Shown here piece by piece: positions 25,832 to 34,891 of a DNA stretch of 64,000 nt. Location: the NCBI RefSeq assembly GCF_016031625.1, contig NZ_JACCHP010000038.1, forward strand, positions 1-64,000, in the 5' to 3' direction. Made by a program: the position numbers and the translations under genes. Source of the stretch: Bradyrhizobium agreste. Lineage in GTDB: Bacteria; Pseudomonadota; Alphaproteobacteria; Rhizobiales; Xanthobacteraceae. A model generated the notes under the pieces. The model worked only from the letters and a program-made list of their open reading frames with translations, ran no database searches and had not been told where the DNA came from. How positions within the stretch are numbered: position 1 is the stretch's first letter; the number at the start of each line of letters is the position of its first letter.

Positions 25832-27187
25832 ATGACTGCCCGTTCCAGCCTTACGATCGTGCTCGCCGCCGGCGAAGGCACGCGCATGCGATCGAGCCTG
25901 CCGAAGGTGCTGCATCCGGTCGCTCACCAGAGTCTGCTCGCCCACGTGCTCGCCGCCGCCCCCAAGGGAACCGGCACCTCGCTTGCGGTCGTGATCGGCC
26001 CCGATCACCAGGCAGTCGCGGATGAGGCCAAGCGTATCCGTCCCGACGCGCTCACTTTCGTGCAAGCCGAGCGGCTCGGCACTGCGCATGCGGTGCTGGC
26101 GGCGCGTGAGGCGATCGCGCGCGGCGCCGACGATCTCCTGGTCGCGTTCGGCGATACGCCGCTGATCTCGGCCGAGACCTTTGCGCGGCTGCGCGCGCCG
26201 CTCGCCCGCGGCGCCGCGATTGCCGCGCTCGGCTTTCGCGCCGCCGATCCGACCGGCTACGGCCGCTTCATCGTCGAGGGCGGCCGCCTGGTTGCGATCC
26301 GCGAGCAGGCCGACGCCAGCGCGGACGAGCGCAAGATCGATTTGTGCAATGCCGGCGTGATGGCGATCGACGGCCGCCGTGCGCTCGACATTCTCGGGCA
26401 GATCGGCAATGCCAATTCCAAGAGCGAATATTATCTGACGGATGCGGTCGAAATCGTCCGCAGGCAGGGATGGGAGTCGGTGGTGATCGAGACCAGCGAG
26501 GACGAGGTGCGCGGCATCAACACCAAGGCGCAACTCGCGGAAGCGGAAAGCGTGATGCAGGCGCGCTTGCGCAAGGCGGCGATGGAGGCCGGCGTCACGC
26601 TGATCGCGCCGGAGACGGTGTATCTGTCCGCAGACACCGTGTTCGGCAAGGACGTGACGATCGAGCCGTTCGTGGTGATCGGCCCCGGCGTGTCGATCGC
26701 GGACGGCACGGTGATCCACTCCTTCTCGCATATCGTCGAGACCACGCTCGGCAAAAACGTCTCGATCGGCCCCTATGCGCGGCTGCGACCCGGCACCTCG
26801 CTCGGCGACGGCGCGCGCATCGGCAATTTCGTGGAGACCAAGGCGGCGACGCTGGAGGCCGGCGTCAAGGTCAACCATCTCTCTTATATCGGCGACGCCA
26901 ATGTCGGCGCCAATTCCAACATCGGCGCCGGCACGATCACCTGCAACTACGACGGCTTCAAGAAGCACAAGACGGTGATCGGGCAGGGTGCCTTCGTCGG
27001 CACCAACTCCTCGCTGGTCGCCCCGGTGACGATCGGCAAGGGCGCCTATATCGGCTCGGGCTCGGTGATCACGAAGGACGTACCCGACGACGCGATGGCG
27101 CTTGAGCGCAATCAGCAGACCATCCGGGAAGGTGGCGCGGCGCGCTATCGCGAGATGAAGACCGGCGGCAAGAAGCTGGAGACGTGA
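25832..27187 (+). CDS. glmU: Bifunctional UDP-GlcNAc pyrophosphorylase / GlcN-1-P acetyltransferase
   Basis: 451 aa from ATG 25832 (AGGA upstream); the longer frame to 25766 is discarded. N-terminal uridyltransferase with LAAGEGTRMRSSLPKVLHPVA and GDTPL; C-terminal left-handed beta-helix of hexapeptide repeats (from about 245) with the acetyl-CoA-site residues in NHLSYIGDANVG and NYDG. Makes UDP-GlcNAc for peptidoglycan and lipopolysaccharide. glmS lies 446 bp downstream on the same strand, separated by a small opposite-strand gene, so the pair supplies successive steps of amino-sugar synthesis. Confidence 0.97.
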   Translation: MTARSSLTIVLAAGEGTRMRSSLPKVLHPVAHQSLLAHVLAAAPKGTGTSLAVVIGPDHQAVADEAKRIRPDALTFVQAERLGTAHAVLAAREAIARGADDLLVAFGDTPLISAETFARLRAPLARGAAIAALGFRAADPTGYGRFIVEGGRLVAIREQADASADERKIDLCNAGVMAIDGRRALDILGQIGNANSKSEYYLTDAVEIVRRQGWESVVIETSEDEVRGINTKAQLAEAESVMQARLRKAAMEAGVTLIAPETVYLSADTVFGKDVTIEPFVVIGPGVSIADGTVIHSFSHIVETTLGKNVSIGPYARLRPGTSLGDGARIGNFVETKAATLEAGVKVNHLSYIGDANVGANSNIGAGTITCNYDGFKKHKTVIGQGAFVGTNSSLVAPVTIGKGAYIGSGSVITKDVPDDAMALERNQQTIREGGAARYREMKTGGKKLET

Positions 27188-27193
27188 GCGGCG

Positions 27194-27412
27194 CTATTCG
27201 TCGTCGGCGAATTCGGAGAAGATCGCGCGGGTCAGGCGCCAGCCGCGCGGCTTGGCGCGCTTCACCGGCTCGCCTTCGGGATGCTTGATGAAGAGGGGCT
27301 TGTTTTCTTTGCCGCGGAGCGGCGGCGGCCAATGCGCAAGGTGCGTGCCCGTGGTCTCGCTGGCGTGCAGATACATCGACGACAGACCCTTGCGGTCGGA
27401 CGAGCCTTTCAT
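27194..27412 (-). CDS. Hypothetical protein, 72 aa
   Basis: Start placed at ATG 27412 (AAGG/GGAG upstream); the frame is open to 27457. Sequence has SSMYLHASETTGTHLAHWPPPLRGKEN and an acidic end FSEFADDE. Mixed composition and a start signal suggest a real small soluble protein. Convergent with glmU, gap 6 nt. Confidence 0.6.
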   Translation of the reverse strand: MKGSSDRKGLSSMYLHASETTGTHLAHWPPPLRGKENKPLFIKHPEGEPVKRAKPRGWRLTRAIFSEFADDE

Positions 27413-27536
27413 GACCTTGTTCTCCTGGCCGGAATCGTTGGCCAAAAGTGTTGACAACGAGTTAACGCGCGCGGTTTAAGGCCGGCTAATTCGACGCAGG
27501 CGAAGCAGAAGTGCGGTCCGGTGCTGTCTCAATCAG

Positions 27537-27548
27537 CAATAATTATTG
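27537..27548. promoter_or_regulatory. AT-rich 12-bp palindrome upstream of glmS
   Basis: CAATAATTATTG, perfectly self-complementary, in an otherwise GC-rich region, 84 bp before the glmS start. It may be an operator or an AT-rich promoter flank; the binding protein is unknown. Confidence 0.4.
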
Positions 27549-27632
27549 AGTATCTGGTTCCCTGGGATTTTCGCTAAAAACCGAGCGCGTCGTTTAGGCG
27601 ATTTTTCGACGATTTGGGGGATAGTGATCCGC

Positions 27633-29459
27633 ATGTGCGGGATTGTCGGCATTCTCGGGCGCGATCCGGTTGCAGAGCAATTGGTGGATTCGCTCAAACG
27701 TCTCGAATATCGCGGCTACGATTCCGCGGGCGTCGCCACGCTCGAAGGCAAGCACCTGGAGCGCCGCCGCGCCGAGGGCAAGCTGAAGAATCTGGAGAAG
27801 CGGCTCGAGGCCGAGCCGCTTCTGGGCACCACCGGCATCGGTCACACCCGCTGGGCCACGCACGGCAAGCCGACCGTCAACAACGCCCATCCGCATGCGA
27901 CCGAGCGCGTCGCCGTGGTCCACAACGGCATCATCGAGAATTTCCGCGAGCTGCGCGAGGAGCTCGAGGCGAAGGGCACGGTGTTCCACACCGAGACCGA
28001 CACCGAGATCGTGCTGCATCTCGTCGACGATTTGCTCACGTGCGGCAACAAGCCCGTGGAAGCGGTGAAGCTGACGCTGGCGCGCCTGCGCGGCGCCTTC
28101 GCGCTCGGCTTCATCTTCGCCGGCGACAACGACCTCATGATCGGCGCCCGCAACGGCCCGCCGCTGGCGATCGGCTACGGCGACGGCGAGATGTATCTCG
28201 GCTCGGACGCCATCGCGCTCGGCCCGTTCACCGACACGATCAGCTATCTCGAGGACGGCGACTGGGTGGTGCTGACCCGCAAGAGCGCCACGATCTTCGA
28301 CAAGGACGGCAACGCCGTCCAGCGCGACAAGATCAGGCACGCTGCCTCGACCTCGCTGGTCGACAAGGCCAATTACCGTCACTTCATGGCCAAGGAGATC
28401 CACGAGCAGCCGGAAGTGGTCGGCCACACGCTGGCGCGCTACGTCGACATGGCGACCGAGCGCGTCGCGCTGCCGGTCGAGCTGCCGTTCGACTTCAAGA
28501 CCATCCAGCGCATCAACATCACCGCTTGCGGCACCGCGAGCTATGCCGGGTTCGTCGCCAAATACTGGTTCGAGCGCTTTGCGCGCCTGCCGGTCGAGGT
28601 CGATGTCGCCTCCGAATTCCGTTACCGCGAGGCGCCCTTGCGCAAGGGTGATCTCGCCGTCTTCATCTCGCAATCGGGCGAGACCGCCGACACGCTGGCG
28701 GCGCTGCGCTATGCCAAGGCCGAGGGCGTGCACACGATCGCGGTCGTCAACGTGCCGACCTCGACGATCGCGCGCGAGAGCGAGACGGTGCTGCAGACGC
28801 TGGCGGGACCCGAGATCGGCGTCGCCTCGACCAAGGCGTTCACGTGCCAGCTCATGGTGCTGGCAAACCTCGCGATCGCGGCCGGCAAGGCGCGCGGCGA
28901 ATTGTCGGACGAGGACGAGACCAAGCTCGTCCACGGGCTGGTCGAGGTTCCGCGCCTGATGGCCGATGCGCTCACGAGCGAGCTCCAGATTGAGAAGCTG
29001 GCGCACCGGATCGCCAAGTCGCGCGACGTGCTCTATCTCGGCCGCGGCACCAGCTTCCCGCTGGCGCTCGAAGGCGCGCTCAAGCTGAAGGAGATCTCCT
29101 ACATCCACGCCGAGGGCTATGCCGCCGGCGAGCTCAAGCACGGGCCGATCGCGCTGATCGACGAGACCATGCCGGTCGTCGTCATCGCGCCACATGATCG
29201 CGTGTTCGAGAAGACCGTCTCCAACATGCAGGAGGTCGCCGCGCGCGGCGGCAACATCATCCTGATGACCGACGCCAAGGGCGCGGCAGAGGCGACCGTC
29301 GAGTCCCTGGTCACCATCGTTATGCCCGATATGGCGGCAGCCTTCACGCCGATGGTCTATGCCGTCCCCGTGCAGCTGCTCGCCTATCACACGGCCGTCG
29401 TGATGGGGACCGATGTCGATCAGCCGCGCAATCTCGCGAAATCGGTGACCGTGGAATAG
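27633..29459 (+). CDS. glmS: Glutamine--fructose-6-phosphate aminotransferase
   Basis: 608 aa from ATG 27633; the N-terminus MCGIVGILG gives the catalytic Cys after Met removal. N-terminal glutaminase domain (GYDSAGVA, HTRWATHG), then two SIS domains (ACGTASYAG, SQSGETADTLAAL, LYLGRGTSFPLALEGALKLKE) and the C-terminal DQPRNLAKSVTVE typical of GlmS. Converts fructose-6-P plus glutamine to glucosamine-6-P. A GGGGGA site lies about 11 nt before ATG. No glmS ribozyme is expected or seen. Confidence 0.97.
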   Translation: MCGIVGILGRDPVAEQLVDSLKRLEYRGYDSAGVATLEGKHLERRRAEGKLKNLEKRLEAEPLLGTTGIGHTRWATHGKPTVNNAHPHATERVAVVHNGIIENFRELREELEAKGTVFHTETDTEIVLHLVDDLLTCGNKPVEAVKLTLARLRGAFALGFIFAGDNDLMIGARNGPPLAIGYGDGEMYLGSDAIALGPFTDTISYLEDGDWVVLTRKSATIFDKDGNAVQRDKIRHAASTSLVDKANYRHFMAKEIHEQPEVVGHTLARYVDMATERVALPVELPFDFKTIQRINITACGTASYAGFVAKYWFERFARLPVEVDVASEFRYREAPLRKGDLAVFISQSGETADTLAALRYAKAEGVHTIAVVNVPTSTIARESETVLQTLAGPEIGVASTKAFTCQLMVLANLAIAAGKARGELSDEDETKLVHGLVEVPRLMADALTSELQIEKLAHRIAKSRDVLYLGRGTSFPLALEGALKLKEISYIHAEGYAAGELKHGPIALIDETMPVVVIAPHDRVFEKTVSNMQEVAARGGNIILMTDAKGAAEATVESLVTIVMPDMAAAFTPMVYAVPVQLLAYHTAVVMGTDVDQPRNLAKSVTVE

Positions 29460-29543
29460 GCAATAGGGATATCGGTCGGCTGCAGTCTTCCAAAACCTGC
29501 TAGAAGACCCTAGCTTGTTTGTAGCGACCGACCTGGAACCCGA

Positions 29544-30314
29544 ATGACCCCCCGCGACGACGCGCCTGCGCCACTTGATCCCGTTCCGGAACCGCATACC
29601 GGCCTGATGGGCCGTTTTCGCAATTATTTCCTGACCGGCCTCGTGGTGACGGGGCCGATCGCGATCACCCTCTATCTGGTCTGGTGGTTCGTCACCTGGG
29701 TCGACGGCGTGGTACGGCCGTTCGTGCCGCTGGCCTATCGGCCGGAAACCTATCTTCCTTATGGCGTTCCCGGCTGGGGATTGATTGTCGCATTCTTCAC
29801 GCTGACGCTGGTCGGCTTCCTCGCGGCCAATCTGATCGGCCGCACGCTGGTCGATGTCGGCGAAACCTTTCTCGGCCGGATCCCGGCGGTGCGCGCGATC
29901 TATCGCGGCCTGAAGCAGGTGTTCGAGACGCTGTTCTCGGGCAAGGGCTCGAGCTTCCGCAAAGTCGGCCTGGTCGAATTTCCTTCGCCGGGCATGTGGT
30001 CGATCGTGCTGATCTCGCAATCGCCGAACGAGGACATCTCACGCAGCCTGCCGGGGCAGGAGGAGCATGTCTCGGTGTTCCTGCCGTGTTCGCCGAACCC
30101 GACCACCGGCTTCTTCTTCTATGTCCCCAAGAGCAAGATCATCGAAGTCGATCTCACCGCCGAGGACGCCGCGACGCTGATCATGTCGGCCGGCGTCGTG
30201 CAGCCGGGCTCGACGCCCGATCCGAAGAAAGCGGCCGCGCTTGCGGGCATGGCGAATGCCGCGCGTATTGCCAATGCCTCCACGCTCCGGCCCGAGCCTG
30301 CGAAGGCGGAGTAG
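29544..30314 (+). CDS. DUF502-family membrane protein
   Basis: 256 aa. N-terminal acidic/Pro segment, then two membrane helices (YFLTGLVVTGPIAITLYLVWWFV and GLIVAFFTLTLVGFLAANLIG), the family block GRIPAVRAIYRGLKQVFETLF, and a soluble beta-rich domain (FPSPGMWSIVLIS ... VFLPCSPNPTTGFFFYVP). DUF502 proteins are common in Proteobacteria and plants; function not established. 84 nt after glmS, probably co-transcribed. Confidence 0.9.
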   Translation: MTPRDDAPAPLDPVPEPHTGLMGRFRNYFLTGLVVTGPIAITLYLVWWFVTWVDGVVRPFVPLAYRPETYLPYGVPGWGLIVAFFTLTLVGFLAANLIGRTLVDVGETFLGRIPAVRAIYRGLKQVFETLFSGKGSSFRKVGLVEFPSPGMWSIVLISQSPNEDISRSLPGQEEHVSVFLPCSPNPTTGFFFYVPKSKIIEVDLTAEDAATLIMSAGVVQPGSTPDPKKAAALAGMANAARIANASTLRPEPAKAE

Positions 30315-30418
30315 GGCCATTCCGTCGCGGGATGGCCCGCGTTCACGCGGGCGCATTCGTCCTCTGCTAGTCTCACGTCGAGCCGAGCGCCTCGCTCGCG
30401 TTCGAGCTGGAGTGCACG

Positions 30419-31291
30419 ATGTCCAAAACCATTGCGATTCTCGCCCCTGGCGCCATGGGCAGCGCTGTCGCCCGCCGTCTCAACGAACATGGTGCGCGCG
30501 TGCTGACGTCCTTGAAGGGGCGCAGCGAGGCGACGCTGAAACGCGCGGCAGACGCCGGCATGGTCGGCGCCGAGGACGAGGCGATCGCGGACGCCGACAT
30601 CATCCTCTCGATCGTGCCGCCGGGTGAAGCCGTCGCGCTGGCCGAACGGCTGGCGTCGCTGATCGTCAGGCGCGAGAAGAAGCCGGTGGTCGTCGACTGC
30701 AACGCGGTGAATGTCGATACCGTGCAAAGGATCGAGGAGATCATCGGCTCGGCGCAGGCGCCGTTCGTCGATGCCGGCATCATCGGCTTTCCGCCGCAGC
30801 GAGGGGGCAAGAGCCCGGCCTTCTACATGTCGGGTGAGCACGCCAAGGACGTCGCCGTCCTGAAGGATCTCGGCCTCGACGTGCGGATCGTCGAAGGCCC
30901 GGTCGGCGCGGCGTCGGCGTTGAAAATGTCCTATGCCGGCATCGTCAAGGGCCTTGCCGGCATCGGCTCGGCGATGGTGATCGCGGCCACGAAAGCGGGC
31001 GCGGCCGATGCGCTCCGCGACGAACTCGCGCTCAGCCAGCCCGCGATTTTGGCCCGGCTCGAAGTCGCGCTGCCCGACATGATCCCGAAGGCCTATCGCT
31101 GGGTCGCCGAGATGCGGGAGATTTCCGGCTTCCTCGGACCCGATCATCCGGCCAGCCAGATCTACGAGGGCTTCGCGAGGTGGTTCGAGCACCTGGCGGA
31201 GGATGCGAAGGGGGAGGCGGCCGACGTTGCGTTGATGAAGGCCTTCGCGGCGAGCATCGCGCGCAAGCAGACCCTGGGGCGCCTGCTCTGA
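30419..31291 (+). CDS. NAD(P)-dependent oxidoreductase, 6-PGDH-like (DUF1932 type)
   Basis: 290 aa. N-terminal Rossmann motif IAILAPGAMGSAVARRL (the usual GxGxxG is APGAMG), middle VDCNAVN and GIIGFPP blocks, and the C-terminal helical domain with GAASALKMSYAGIVKGLAGI, where Lys is the catalytic position of the beta-hydroxyacid dehydrogenase superfamily. Oxidises a beta-hydroxy acid of unknown identity. Followed directly by the operator-like palindrome and the WYL regulator gene. Confidence 0.87.
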   Translation: MSKTIAILAPGAMGSAVARRLNEHGARVLTSLKGRSEATLKRAADAGMVGAEDEAIADADIILSIVPPGEAVALAERLASLIVRREKKPVVVDCNAVNVDTVQRIEEIIGSAQAPFVDAGIIGFPPQRGGKSPAFYMSGEHAKDVAVLKDLGLDVRIVEGPVGAASALKMSYAGIVKGLAGIGSAMVIAATKAGAADALRDELALSQPAILARLEVALPDMIPKAYRWVAEMREISGFLGPDHPASQIYEGFARWFEHLAEDAKGEAADVALMKAFAASIARKQTLGRLL

Positions 31292-31312
31292 TGCTGCCAT
31301 GTCCTGGCAGCA
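31292..31312. promoter_or_regulatory. 21-bp palindrome, proposed operator of the WYL regulator (copy A)
   Basis: TGCTGCCA, 5 nt, TGGCAGCA: perfect 8-bp arms (9 bp with flanks). It starts one base after the upstream stop codon and ends 31 bp before the regulator start. A near-identical site (32047-32067) precedes the downstream gene. Confidence 0.65.
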
Positions 31313-31343
31313 TGGCGTAGTATGCCTCGCCCGAGGCTCGCTT

Positions 31344-32033
31344 ATGTCCCGCTCGCAACGACTGCTCGACCTGATTCAGGTGCTGCGCCGGCATCGACGG
31401 CCGGTCGCGGGCGCCGCGCTCGCCGACGAGCTCGGCGTGTCGCTCCGCACGCTCTACCGCGACATCGAGACCTTGAAGGCGCAAGGGGCGCACATCGACG
31501 GCGAGGCCGGCGTCGGCTACGTGCTGCGGCCCGGCTTCATGCTGCCGCCGCTGATGTTCAGCGAGGAGGAGATCGAGGCGCTGGTGCTCGGCTCACGATG
31601 GGTGGCGGAACGCGCCGATCAGCCACTCGGCGATGCCGCGCGCAACGCACTCGCCAAGATCGGCGCGGTGCTTCCGGACGACTTGCGCACGAGCCTTGAT
31701 GCGTCGAGCCTGCTGATCGGCCCGGGCGAAGCGCTCGCGGCGGGTGATACCGAGCTCGCATCGATCCGCGACGCGATCCGTGCCGAGCGCAAGATGCAGA
31801 TTGCTTATGCCGACGGCAAGGGAAGTCCATCGCGGCGCACAATCTGGCCGTTCGCTCTCGCCTTTTTCGATCGCGTGCGCGTCGTCGTCGCCTGGTGCGA
31901 GCTTCGAGACGGCTACCGGCACTTCCGGACGGACCGCATCACGGCGTTGAAATCGACGGCTAAACGCTATCCACGACGGCGCGCCGCGCTGTTGAAGGAA
32001 TGGCGCGCTCTGGAGGGCGTGCCGGAGCAGTGA
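31344..32033 (+). CDS. YafY-type HTH-WYL transcriptional regulator
   Basis: 229 aa from ATG 31344. Winged HTH at residues 1-60 (RSQRLLDLIQVLRRHRRPVA ... LGVSLRTLYRDIETLKAQGA), linker, then a WYL-like ligand domain (RAERKMQIAYADGKGS ... RRTIWPFALAFFDRVRVVVAWCELRDGYRHFRTDRI). DeoR/YafY-type regulators of this size often sit next to glyoxalase-like genes, as here. It probably represses itself and the following VOC gene through the shared palindromes. The ligand is unknown. Confidence 0.9.
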   Translation: MSRSQRLLDLIQVLRRHRRPVAGAALADELGVSLRTLYRDIETLKAQGAHIDGEAGVGYVLRPGFMLPPLMFSEEEIEALVLGSRWVAERADQPLGDAARNALAKIGAVLPDDLRTSLDASSLLIGPGEALAAGDTELASIRDAIRAERKMQIAYADGKGSPSRRTIWPFALAFFDRVRVVVAWCELRDGYRHFRTDRITALKSTAKRYPRRRAALLKEWRALEGVPEQ

Positions 32034-32046
32034 TTGGCGTCGACGC

Positions 32047-32067
32047 TGCTGACATAAACTGACAGCA
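32047..32067. promoter_or_regulatory. 21-bp palindrome, proposed operator of the WYL regulator (copy B)
   Basis: TGCTGACA, 5 nt, TGACAGCA: arms complementary at 7 of 8 positions and the same length and spacing as copy A. It lies 62 bp before the VOC gene start and 13 bp after the regulator stop. Confidence 0.65.
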
Positions 32068-32129
32068 TGCCGAGCTATAGGTTTCTGCGTCGCGCTCACG
32101 TCACCGAGCGCCGAACGAGGGGACCTCAC

Positions 32130-32501
32130 ATGCCAGACTTCAGCTTCCTGTTGCTCCATGTCGAAAGCCCGGCGGCAAGCGCCAAGTTCTACAACGAGTT
32201 GCTGGGTATCCCGATCATCGAGCAGTCGCCGACCTTCGCCATGCTGCCGTTGCGGGACGGCGTAATGCTCGGCTTGTGGTCGCGCGCCACCGCCGAACCG
32301 AATACCGCCGGACAGCCCGGCGGCAGCGAAGTGGCGTTTACGGTGAGCGATGCGGCCGCCGTGGAGGAGACACACACGGCCTGGAAAATGCGCGGACTTG
32401 CCATTGCCCAGGTGCCGACCCGGATGGACTTCGGCACGAACTTCGTCGCGCTCGATCCTGATGGTCACCGCTTGCGCGTGTTCGCGCCGGAGGCTGCATG
32501 A
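32130..32501 (+). CDS. VOC/glyoxalase-family protein
   Basis: 123 aa from ATG 32130 with GAGGGGA upstream; the frame to 32067 is rejected because it would begin inside the operator. Typical VOC beta-alpha-beta modules: FLLLHVESPAASAKFYNELLG and a second half ending FVALDPDGHRLRVFAP. A likely metal ligand Glu is present in the C-terminal strand region, the first His in LLLHVE. Could be a glyoxalase, antibiotic-binding protein or PhnB-like protein. Confidence 0.87.
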   Translation: MPDFSFLLLHVESPAASAKFYNELLGIPIIEQSPTFAMLPLRDGVMLGLWSRATAEPNTAGQPGGSEVAFTVSDAAAVEETHTAWKMRGLAIAQVPTRMDFGTNFVALDPDGHRLRVFAPEAA

Positions 32502-32525
32502 GCCCGCGGAGCTGGCATGCTTGGT

Positions 32526-34652
32526 CTATCCCGCCCCAATCAGCGGAATGGCCTCATCCCGCTCGTAGAGATACAGCAGGCAGCGCAGCGCCTCGCCGCG
32601 CTCGCCTTTCAGCTTCGGATCCTCCTTGAGGATCCGCAGCGCCTCGTCTCTGGCTTGAGCGATGAGCTGGCCGTGCACCACCGGGCGCGCGATGCGGTAG
32701 CCGGGCAGGCCGCTCTGGCGCACGCCCAGCACGTCGCCTTCGCCACGTAGCTTCAGGTCCTCCTCGGCGATGCGGAAGCCGTCCGTGGTCTCGCGGATCA
32801 CTTTCAGCCGCGCCTTCGACATCTCGCCGAGCGGCTCGCCATAGAGCAGAATGCAGGTCGACGCGTCCGAGCCGCGTCCGATGCGGCCGCGCAGCTGGTG
32901 CAGCTGGGCAAGGCCGAAGCGTTCGGCGTTCTCGATCACCATGATGGTCGCGGCCGGCACGTCGACGCCGACCTCGACCACGGTGGTGGCGACCAGGAGG
33001 CCGATCTCGTGCGCCGCGAACTGGGCCATCACGCGGTCCTTCTCGGTGCCCTTCATCTGGCCGTGGACGAGGCCGACGCGGTCGCTGAAACGCTTTTGCA
33101 GGGTCTCGAAACGCTTGGTCGCATTGGTGAGATGCTCGGTGCCTTCCGCCTCGGATTCCTCGACCAGCGGGCAGATCCAGTAGACCAGCTTGCCAGCTTC
33201 GAGCGCGCGGCCGACGCCGTCCATGACCTCGCTGATGCGGCTCATCGGCACGGCGCGGGTATCGATCGGCTGGCGGCCGGCCGGCTTTTCGCGCAGCTCG
33301 GAGATGTCCATGTCGCCGAAATAGGTCAGCACCAGCGTGCGCGGGATCGGGGTGGCGCTCAGCACCAGCACGTCGACGGCCTCGCCCTTGGACGTCAGCG
33401 CGAGCCGTTCGCGCACGCCGAACCGGTGCTGTTCGTCGACGACGGCGAGCGCGAGGTCGCGGAAGATCACATCGTCCTGGATCAGTGCATGGGTTCCGAC
33501 GAGGAGATCGATCTCGCCCGCGGCGAGCTGGCTTATGAGCTCGCGCCGCTCTTTTCCCTTCTCGCGGCCGGTGAGGATCGCGACCCGCATCCCCGCGCGC
33601 TCGGCGAGGGGGGCGATGGTCTTGATGTGCTGGCGCGCCAGGATCTCGGTCGGGGCCATCAGCGCGGCCTGCTTGCCGACTTCCGCCACTGCGGCGGCCG
33701 CGAGCAGCGCCACCACGGTCTTGCCGGAGCCGACGTCACCCTGCAGCAGGCGCAGCATGCGCACCGGCTGCTTGAGATCTTCGGCAACCGCCGCCGCAGC
33801 GTTGCGCTGTGACGGCGTCAGCGCGTAAGGCAGGGCGTCGATGATCTTGTTGCGCAGATGTCCGTCGCCGGCATTGCGCACGCCGGCGGGGCGGCGCAGC
33901 TGTGCGCGGATCAGGGCGAGCGCGAGCTGGCCGGCCAAGAGTTCGTCGAAGGCGAGGCGCGACCAGAACGGCCGGTCGGGCAGGATGTCGGTCAGCTCGA
34001 CCGGCTGGTGCACGCGGTTGAGCGCTTCCGCAATCGGCGGGAAGTTGCAGCGGCGCAGCACCTCCGGGCTGAGCCATTCCGGCAGCGTGGGAAGCTTCAG
34101 CAGCGCCTGCGCGATCGCGCGGCGGAGCGAGCCGAGCGCGAGCCCTTCCGTCAGCGGATAGACCGGGTCGATTCCCGACAGCTTCGAGATCGCCTCCTCG
34201 TCGAGCACGCGATCGGGATGCACGATCTGCGGGATGCCGTCGTACATCTGCAGCGTGCCGGAGACGTAGCGCTTCGCGCCCATCGGCAGCAGCTTCTCGA
34301 CATAGCCCGGCTTGGCGCGGAAGAAGGTCAGCACCACGTCGCCGGTATCGTCGCTCGCATAGACCAGATACGGCGCGCGCGCGTTGCGCGGCGGCGGTGG
34401 GCGATGGCGATCGACGGTGACCTCCAGCGTCACCACGGTTCCCTGGGCCGCGTCGCGGATCTTCGGCCGGGCGCGGCGGTCGATGACCTGGCTCGGCAGA
34501 TGCAAGAGCAGATCGACCAGCCGCGGCGTCTCGCTGCGGCCGAGCAGGTACTGCAGCAGCTTGTCCTGCTTCGGACCGACGCCGGACAGGCTGGTCACGG
34601 GAGCAAACAGCGGATTAAGCAGGCTGGGGCGCATTCTCGCAACATTCGTCAT
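32526..34652 (-). CDS. recG: ATP-dependent DNA helicase RecG
   Basis: 708 aa (or 702 from the second Met). Wedge/OB domain at the N-terminus (SGVGPKQDKLLQYLL, RARPKIRDAAQGTVVTLEVTV), then the SF2 motor: GDVGSGKTVVALLAA, DEQHRFG, SATPIPRTL, HGQMKGTEKDRVM, QLRGRIGRG, and the C-terminal RecG-type end (LRGEGDVLGVRQSGLPGYRIA). Remodels stalled replication forks and Holliday junctions. Divergently arranged with sdhE-mfd. Confidence 0.97.
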   Translation of the reverse strand: MTNVARMRPSLLNPLFAPVTSLSGVGPKQDKLLQYLLGRSETPRLVDLLLHLPSQVIDRRARPKIRDAAQGTVVTLEVTVDRHRPPPPRNARAPYLVYASDDTGDVVLTFFRAKPGYVEKLLPMGAKRYVSGTLQMYDGIPQIVHPDRVLDEEAISKLSGIDPVYPLTEGLALGSLRRAIAQALLKLPTLPEWLSPEVLRRCNFPPIAEALNRVHQPVELTDILPDRPFWSRLAFDELLAGQLALALIRAQLRRPAGVRNAGDGHLRNKIIDALPYALTPSQRNAAAAVAEDLKQPVRMLRLLQGDVGSGKTVVALLAAAAVAEVGKQAALMAPTEILARQHIKTIAPLAERAGMRVAILTGREKGKERRELISQLAAGEIDLLVGTHALIQDDVIFRDLALAVVDEQHRFGVRERLALTSKGEAVDVLVLSATPIPRTLVLTYFGDMDISELREKPAGRQPIDTRAVPMSRISEVMDGVGRALEAGKLVYWICPLVEESEAEGTEHLTNATKRFETLQKRFSDRVGLVHGQMKGTEKDRVMAQFAAHEIGLLVATTVVEVGVDVPAATIMVIENAERFGLAQLHQLRGRIGRGSDASTCILLYGEPLGEMSKARLKVIRETTDGFRIAEEDLKLRGEGDVLGVRQSGLPGYRIARPVVHGQLIAQARDEALRILKEDPKLKGERGEALRCLLYLYERDEAIPLIGAG

Positions 34653-34753
34653 GCGCGGGCTTGCCGTCTTCGCTAGGCTTCGCCGGCCCGAAATCGAAAG
34701 CCCGGCGAAGCCTTTGGCGGAGCAGGGACCCGCGCATCCATCTTTTCAAGGAC

Positions 34754-34785
34754 GATGGATTGCCGGGTCAAGCCCGGCAATGACG
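34754..34785. repeat. Dispersed hairpin repeat (ATTGCCGGG-type)
   Basis: GATGG followed by ATTGCCGGG, 5 nt, CCCGGCAAT and GAC. This word (gattgccgggtcaagcccggcaatgac) occurs many times in Bradyrhizobium genomes in intergenic positions. It lies 67 bp inside the recG-sdhE divergent region and may act as an RNA hairpin if transcribed. Confidence 0.65.
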
Positions 34786-34891
34786 GTCCCCAAACAAATG
34801 CAATAACAAAGGGCTGACACTGGGGGTCCGAGTGGCTATATCACCCCCGCCCGGCACGTCCGGGCTTTCTGCGTTTGACTGGATTTGAGGC

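Noticed and set aside
27460..27632. glmS ribozyme or other riboswitch before glmS
   Set aside because: The region is short, AT-variable and shows no recognisable ribozyme core; the ribozyme is a Gram-positive feature.
27594..30020. 808-aa minus-strand ORF opposite glmS and DUF502
   Set aside because: Shadow frame covering two well-identified genes.
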